64,000 nt of DNA from Gemmatimonadota bacterium (lineage in GTDB: Bacteria > Gemmatimonadota > Gemmatimonadetes > Gemmatimonadales > GWC2-71-9), in contig QHUJ01000112.1 of the NCBI GenBank assembly GCA_003221895.1, positions 1 through 64,000 of the forward strand. Direction: 5' to 3'. Below are positions 60,353 through 64,000 of the stretch, in pieces. The position numbers and the translations under genes were made by a program. Each line of letters opens with the position of its first letter. The first letter of the stretch is position 1. Below the pieces are notes generated by a model that was not told where the DNA came from, did no database searches, and saw only the letters and a program-made list of their open reading frames with translations.

Positions 60353-60940
60353 CGCAATAATCGCAAAGCTGAACCACTGGATGGCGTAGGAAAGGTGCGG
60401 CCCGTCATCGAGCACGGGGACCGGCCATCGCCGGGGCAACCCCCGCTCGGGATCCGGCGTCTCCAATTGGACCACGAATGACAGGTAGCCTTTGGTGTCC
60501 ACGTCCCCGCGCCCGCGGGGAGGGATCAGGCCCAGACCCACGACCGTGGCCGTGTCAGGCTCACGGTAGCGCGTCTGATCCACGTGATACGCGTCCGGCG
60601 AGGGCACCCAGCCGCGGTCTACCAGCACCGCCGATCCATCCGCCAGACGGAGCGGGGTAATCAGCGCGACACCGGGCGTGCCCTGGAAGCTCCGCCCCGG
60701 CCACGTTTTCTCGGCTGAGAAGTCGTAGACACCGCGGGCCGTGACGCGCCGCTGGCGCGCCGAATCGGCGGCGACGGAGCCGGTCCCAAGCGCCAGCGCC
60801 GGCAGGGCCCAGCGTGCCGCGACCACTGCATTCCGCGCGCGACGTTGCCCCAGCCGCTTCACCTGCCAGATCCCCAGTCTTACGCAGACTACGGCGATCA
60901 ACACCGCCGCAATCCCCAGCGTTACGTCGCGGCGCTGCAC
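60314..60940 (-). CDS. SURF1-family cytochrome oxidase assembly protein
   Basis: 208 residues with the SURF1 layout: an N-terminal membrane helix (about 8-25, GIAAVLIAVVCVRLGIWQVKRL, with the conserved LGxWQ), a periplasmic domain (ARGVYDFSAEKTWPGRSFQGTPGVALITPLRL, VLVDRGWVPSPD) and a C-terminal helix (about 183-203) after HLSYAIQWFSFA. SURF1 helps insert haem into the catalytic subunit of haem-copper oxidases, the partners of alternative complex III. Start overlaps the end of the GIY-YIG gene by 19 bases. Confidence 0.88.
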   Translation of the reverse strand: MQRRDVTLGIAAVLIAVVCVRLGIWQVKRLGQRRARNAVVAARWALPALALGTGSVAADSARQRRVTARGVYDFSAEKTWPGRSFQGTPGVALITPLRLADGSAVLVDRGWVPSPDAYHVDQTRYREPDTATVVGLGLIPPRGRGDVDTKGYLSFVVQLETPDPERGLPRRWPVPVLDDGPHLSYAIQWFSFAIIALVGTAALLRSRK

Positions 60941-61170
60941 AGCGCGAGCTTCTCGGCGCGGGTCAACCGCCGGATCGCAGCTTCACGTCGCAGCGCTGCA
61001 CTGCGGTCCGGCAGTGATTCTCGATAGGCCAGTGTGAGCGGCCGGCGGGACCGGGTATAGGCGCTCGCCTTGCCGGTCTCATGCCGCGCGAGCCGGCGAT
61101 CCAGATCGTTGGTGATGCCGGTGTAGAGAGAGCCGTCGCGGCAGCGCAGGAGGTACACCATCCAGGGCAC
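60922..61170 (-). CDS. GIY-YIG nuclease-domain protein
   Basis: 82 residues. MVYLLRCRDGSLYTGITNDLDRRLARH is the GIY-YIG start (here VYL and YTG), followed by the helical KASAYTRSRRPLTLAYRE segment and the conserved Glu in RREAAIRRLTRAEKLAL. Matches the small stand-alone YhbQ/UPF0213-like family, whose role is unclear but may involve DNA repair. Upstream of and overlapping SURF1. Confidence 0.85.
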   Translation of the reverse strand: MPWMVYLLRCRDGSLYTGITNDLDRRLARHETGKASAYTRSRRPLTLAYRESLPDRSAALRREAAIRRLTRAEKLALCSAAT

Positions 61171-61273
61171 ACGTCGAAGCTAGCGAGGCCTCCAGTCACA
61201 CGCCATTTTGCCGCCGTGATCTTCGTCGCGGTCGGCGTATCTTTTGTGGTGGGCTTGCTCCTGCTGCAGCGAG

Positions 61274-61702
61274 TCAAGCCAGTTTTGCGTCCATCGTAAT
61301 TTCGACGTTGCCCTGCAACGCCTTCGAGACAGGGCAGTTCTTCTTGGCGCCCTCCGCGGCCTGTTGAAACGCCGCCTGATCGATGCCGGGCACCTTGCCG
61401 CGCACCTCGAGCGCGCTGCGGGTGACCTTGGGCGCGCCGTCGACGGTCTCGAGCGTCACCGCCGCGCGTGTCTCGATCCGGGTCGCGGGGTGGCCCGCCT
61501 TCTCGAGTGCCGCCGAGAGCGCCATGCTGAAGCAGCCGGCATGCGCCGCTGCGATCAACTCTTCGGGATTAGAGCCCTTCTTGCCTTCGAAGCGCGTGCC
61601 AAAACTGAAAGCGCCGCTGAAGGCGCCGCTCTGGGCTTTGAAGGTGCCCTTCCCTTCTTTGAGCTTGCCTTCCCACGTAGCGACGGCATTGCTGGTTGCC
61701 AT
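61274..61702 (-). CDS. OsmC-family hydroperoxide reductase
   Basis: 142 residues from an ATG preceded by AGAGGA. Catalytic Cys pair in AAHAGCFSMALSAAL (about residue 57) and NCPVSKALQGNVEI (about residue 122), the partner Arg/Glu region near FEGKKGSNPEELIAAAHA. OsmC/OhrA-type thiol peroxidases reduce organic hydroperoxides using lipoylated or thiol donors. Monocistronic, about 100 bases from both neighbours. Confidence 0.92.
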   Translation of the reverse strand: MATSNAVATWEGKLKEGKGTFKAQSGAFSGAFSFGTRFEGKKGSNPEELIAAAHAGCFSMALSAALEKAGHPATRIETRAAVTLETVDGAPKVTRSALEVRGKVPGIDQAAFQQAAEGAKKNCPVSKALQGNVEITMDAKLA

Positions 61703-61796
61703 GTTCCATTTCCTCTTGGGGTAACTGGAGTGTCTAGAATCTGGCGAGGCGCCCGCACGTTCGCTACGCTTTCATGTCCCAGCTACGGACTAACCC

Positions 61797-62243
61797 ATGG
61801 CGACCAAGAGAGTGAAACGCGCTGTCAAACCCTCCCGTCCCCCCGCCCGGCGCCAACCGGAAACGCTCCGGCTTCGCAACATCACGCCGTCATTCACGGC
61901 GACTGATCTGCAGCGCAGCATCGCGTTCTACCGCGACGTGCTGGGATTTGTGATCGGGGAGGAATGGCGCGAAAACGGCGAGCTGGCGGGATGCGAGATC
62001 CATGCGGGCGCGGTGACGTTCATGCTGGGTCAGGATGACTTTGCCAAGGGACGCGACCGCCAGAAAGGACTCGGCGCACGCGTCTGGTGTCATACGGCCC
62101 AGGATCTCGACAAGCTCGCCGGGGAGATCAAAGCGCGCGGCGGCGTGCTCGATCAGGAGCCCACAGACATGCCGTGGGGCGATCGCGTCTTCATGATTTC
62201 CGACCCCGACGGCTTCAAGCTGACATTCGTCCAAGTCCGCTAA
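61797..62243 (+). CDS. VOC-superfamily (glyoxalase/bleomycin-resistance-like) protein
   Basis: 148 residues. A Lys/Arg/Pro-rich N-terminal tail of about 25 is followed by one VOC domain: ITPSFTATDLQRSIAFYRDVLGFVIGEEW, the middle FMLGQDDFAKGR and closing WGDRVFMISDPDGFKLTFVQ. One expected metal ligand pattern (Asp/Glu at the end of strands) is present. Could be a dioxygenase, epimerase or resistance protein; the substrate cannot be told. Followed in the same direction by the GMC gene. Confidence 0.85.
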   Translation: MATKRVKRAVKPSRPPARRQPETLRLRNITPSFTATDLQRSIAFYRDVLGFVIGEEWRENGELAGCEIHAGAVTFMLGQDDFAKGRDRQKGLGARVWCHTAQDLDKLAGEIKARGGVLDQEPTDMPWGDRVFMISDPDGFKLTFVQVR

Positions 62244-62261
62244 CCCTGTCGCCCCAAGCAC

Positions 62262-62278
62262 AGGAGGTCCTGCGCGTG
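62262..62278 (+). promoter_or_regulatory. Ribosome-binding site fixing the GMC oxidoreductase start
   Basis: AGGAGG at 62262-62267 lies eight bases before a GTG at 62276. The open frame extends upstream but has only CTG there. This site therefore marks the likely start of the GMC gene. Confidence 0.75.
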
Positions 62279-64000
62279 GTGGCGGCAACGCTGGTGCAGG
62301 ACGCCCCGGCGGACCTCGGTGCGCGCGTCGCCCGCCAGATCGCGAAGTTGCCGCGCGCCGCCGACCGCGCCGAGCTCGATCTGCTCTTGCGATTGCTCGA
62401 CAACCGCATCGTCAATTTGCTGCTCGCTGGAGTCCCGCAGCCTTTTACTCGGATGTCGCCGGAGCGCCGCGAGCGGTATCTGCGTGCCTGGGCGACGAGC
62501 CGCATTCCGCAGCGCCGCAAAGCCTTTCAGGCGCTGAAGCGTCTGACGACCGTCACACACTACACGACTCCGGGTGCCGGACGCTCGATCGGCTATCCCG
62601 GGCCGCTCGGCCCACCACCACAGACTCCCAAACCCATCCGTCCGCTCTCCATCACGCGGGATACGACACTCGATTGCGACGTAGTCGTGGTCGGCTCGGG
62701 TGCAGGTGGCGGCGTCGTGGCAGGGGAGCTCGCCGCGCGCGGCAAAGATGTGATCGTGCTGGAAAAGGGTGGTTACCGCAACGAAGCGGACTTCACCCAT
62801 CAGGAAGGCGACGCGCTCGAGACGATGTACGATGCCGGCGGCCTGCTCGCATCGCGCGATCTGGGCCTGGTCGTGCTGCAGGGCGCCACGCTCGGCGGCG
62901 GCACCGTGATCAACTACACGACGAGCTTTCACACGCCGGACACGGTGCGCGAGGAATGGGCGCGCGGGCACGCCCTGCCCCACTTCATCAGCGCCGAGTT
63001 CACGCACTCCCTCGATGCGGTGGCGCAGCGCCTCGGCGTCAATACGGCGCATGCGAACCCGTCGGGTCGCGACCGAGTCCTGATTCGCGGCCTCGAGCGG
63101 AAGGGGTGGCATCACGGTTTGCTGCCGCGCGACGTGCGGGGCTGCTCGCAGGACGACTCGTGCGGTTACTGCGGCTTGGGCTGCCGGCGCGCGGCCAAAC
63201 AATCGACACTCATCACGTACCTGCAGGACGCGGCTGCGCGCGGCGCGCGCATGGTGGTCGACTGCGACGTGCGACGGGTCGCCCTGGACCGCGGCAGCGC
63301 GAGCGGAGTGACCGCGCGCGTCGGACCGCACAGCCTCACGGTTCGGGCGCATACAGTGGTGGTGGCGGGGGGCTCGATTCACTCGCCGGCGCTGCTGCTG
63401 CGATCCGGCATCACGATGCCCGCGCTGGGACGTTACCTGGCGCTGCATCCCGCGACTGGGGTCCTCGCCCATATGGATGAAGACGTGCGACCATGGACCG
63501 GCACGGTGCAGGCGCACTATTCCGATCAGTTCGCAGACCTGAACGACGGTTACGGCTTCAAGTTCGAAACCGTGCCGATTCACCCTTCGCTGCAGGCGCT
63601 CGCTGCGCCCTGGGAATCGGCGGCGCAGCACCGTGAGCGGATGGCGCAGCTGCCGCGCACCGCGTTGGTCGGCATCCTGCTGCGCGATCGATTCGGCGGA
63701 CGCGTCTCCGTCGATGCCCAGGGCAATCCCGTCGTCGACTATCGGCTATCCCGCTACGACGCCGGTCATCTGCGGCGCGCATTCGATGCGGCAAGCGAGC
63801 TCCTGGAAGCCGCCGGCGCTCGCGAGATTTGGGCACCACTCGGGCGCTTCATCAGCTACCGGCCCGGTGCGGCACGGGCGCGCGAGGACTGGCTCGCGCG
63901 CGTCGACTCAGCCGGTTGGGGTCCGAACGAGCTGCTGCTCGTGACCTTCCACCAGATGGCGTCGTGCCGCATGGGGGCCACTGCGCGCACGTCCGTCGTG
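62276..64000 (+). CDS. GMC-family FAD oxidoreductase (3' end outside window)
   Basis: 575 codons from the GTG at 62276 to the window edge. A helical N-terminal region (about 1-110) precedes the FAD-binding VVVGSGAGGGVVAGELAARGKDVIVLEKGG near residue 140. A GATLGGGTVINYTTSFHTPD segment and a Cys-rich patch (GCSQDDSCGYCGLGCRRAAKQST, about 300) that recalls long-chain fatty alcohol oxidase-like GMC proteins follow. The frame ends at FHQMASCRMGA, which contains the conserved His of the active site, so only the last 40 or so residues are missing. Probably oxidises an alcohol to an aldehyde or ketone. Confidence 0.88.
   Translation, partial: MVAATLVQDAPADLGARVARQIAKLPRAADRAELDLLLRLLDNRIVNLLLAGVPQPFTRMSPERRERYLRAWATSRIPQRRKAFQALKRLTTVTHYTTPGAGRSIGYPGPLGPPPQTPKPIRPLSITRDTTLDCDVVVVGSGAGGGVVAGELAARGKDVIVLEKGGYRNEADFTHQEGDALETMYDAGGLLASRDLGLVVLQGATLGGGTVINYTTSFHTPDTVREEWARGHALPHFISAEFTHSLDAVAQRLGVNTAHANPSGRDRVLIRGLERKGWHHGLLPRDVRGCSQDDSCGYCGLGCRRAAKQSTLITYLQDAAARGARMVVDCDVRRVALDRGSASGVTARVGPHSLTVRAHTVVVAGGSIHSPALLLRSGITMPALGRYLALHPATGVLAHMDEDVRPWTGTVQAHYSDQFADLNDGYGFKFETVPIHPSLQALAAPWESAAQHRERMAQLPRTALVGILLRDRFGGRVSVDAQGNPVVDYRLSRYDAGHLRRAFDAASELLEAAGAREIWAPLGRFISYRPGAARAREDWLARVDSAGWGPNELLLVTFHQMASCRMGATARTSVV

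Noticed and set aside
62240-63631. 463-codon open frame on the minus strand at the right end
   Set aside because: It is antisense to the GMC oxidoreductase, which has clear FAD and active-site motifs and a strong ribosome-binding site. The minus frame has no motifs.
1-64000. tRNA, rRNA, insertion sequence or phage genes
   Set aside because: Scanning by eye found no tRNA-like cloverleaf with CCA-type ends, no rRNA segments, and no transposase, integrase or phage structural genes.

Overview
The window is GC-rich (runs of 8-11 G or C occur inside several genes), densely coded bacterial chromosome. Most neighbouring genes overlap by 1-20 bases and many start with GTG. It carries alternative complex III, a Gram-negative-style outer-membrane and periplasmic secretion cluster, a high-GC citrate synthase and many secreted amidohydrolases. 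A soil-type Gram-negative such as a member of Gemmatimonadota would fit, but that assignment is inference; no rRNA or marker gene is present and no tRNA was seen.

Layout. 1-5.9 kb (minus): actA-actB-actC-actD-actE of alternative complex III, cut by the left window edge. 6.0-12.4 kb (minus): seven overlapping genes (two amidohydrolase-fold proteins, a DapA-like aldolase, an FAD oxidoreductase, a dihydroorotate-dehydrogenase-like flavoprotein, an enolase-superfamily enzyme, a DUF3788-like protein), an uncharacterised catabolic or racemising pathway. 12.4-26.6 kb: a Yip1 membrane protein; a minus-strand operon of solute-binding protein, GHMP sugar kinase, heparinase II/III-like protein, TrmJ and class III aminotransferase; two divergent ABC permeases; an esterase; a GH38 alpha-mannosidase with a polyglycine N-terminus; and a Pgi-type isomerase. 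Together these suggest uptake and breakdown of an oligosaccharide or amino-sugar compound.

26.7-32.4 kb (minus): the most unusual region. Six genes encode three related small secreted pilin-like proteins, a PapD-like periplasmic chaperone, a 934-residue outer-membrane, usher-like barrel protein with SdrD-B-like and carboxypeptidase-regulatory-like C-terminal domains, and a small lipoprotein. It reads as an atypical chaperone-usher-like surface assembly system.

32.6-36.2 kb: a membrane-bound metal hydrolase, a DRR-repeat small protein, a pseudokinase-kinase fusion and a cupredoxin lipoprotein. 36.2-48.9 kb (minus): a ten-gene co-directional run (amidohydrolase, PIG-L deacetylase, FbpABC-type iron transporter, MFS exporter, alkaline phosphatase-family protein, small helical protein, ABC-2 exporter). 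49-58.1 kb: long-chain-type acyl-CoA dehydrogenase, a degenerate phosphoribosyltransferase, citrate synthase, GYD protein, DEAD-box helicase with a long leader, and a beta-propeller/amidohydrolase fusion. 58.2-64 kb: XRE regulator with a clear terminator, a frameshifted carboxymuconolactone-decarboxylase-like gene joined to a ChrB chromate-resistance gene, SURF1, GIY-YIG, OsmC, VOC and a GMC oxidoreductase that runs off the right edge.

Three different long imperfect palindromes sit in gaps at about 45.0, 51.6 and 54.7 kb, and an operator-like palindrome lies just upstream of the acyl-CoA dehydrogenase.
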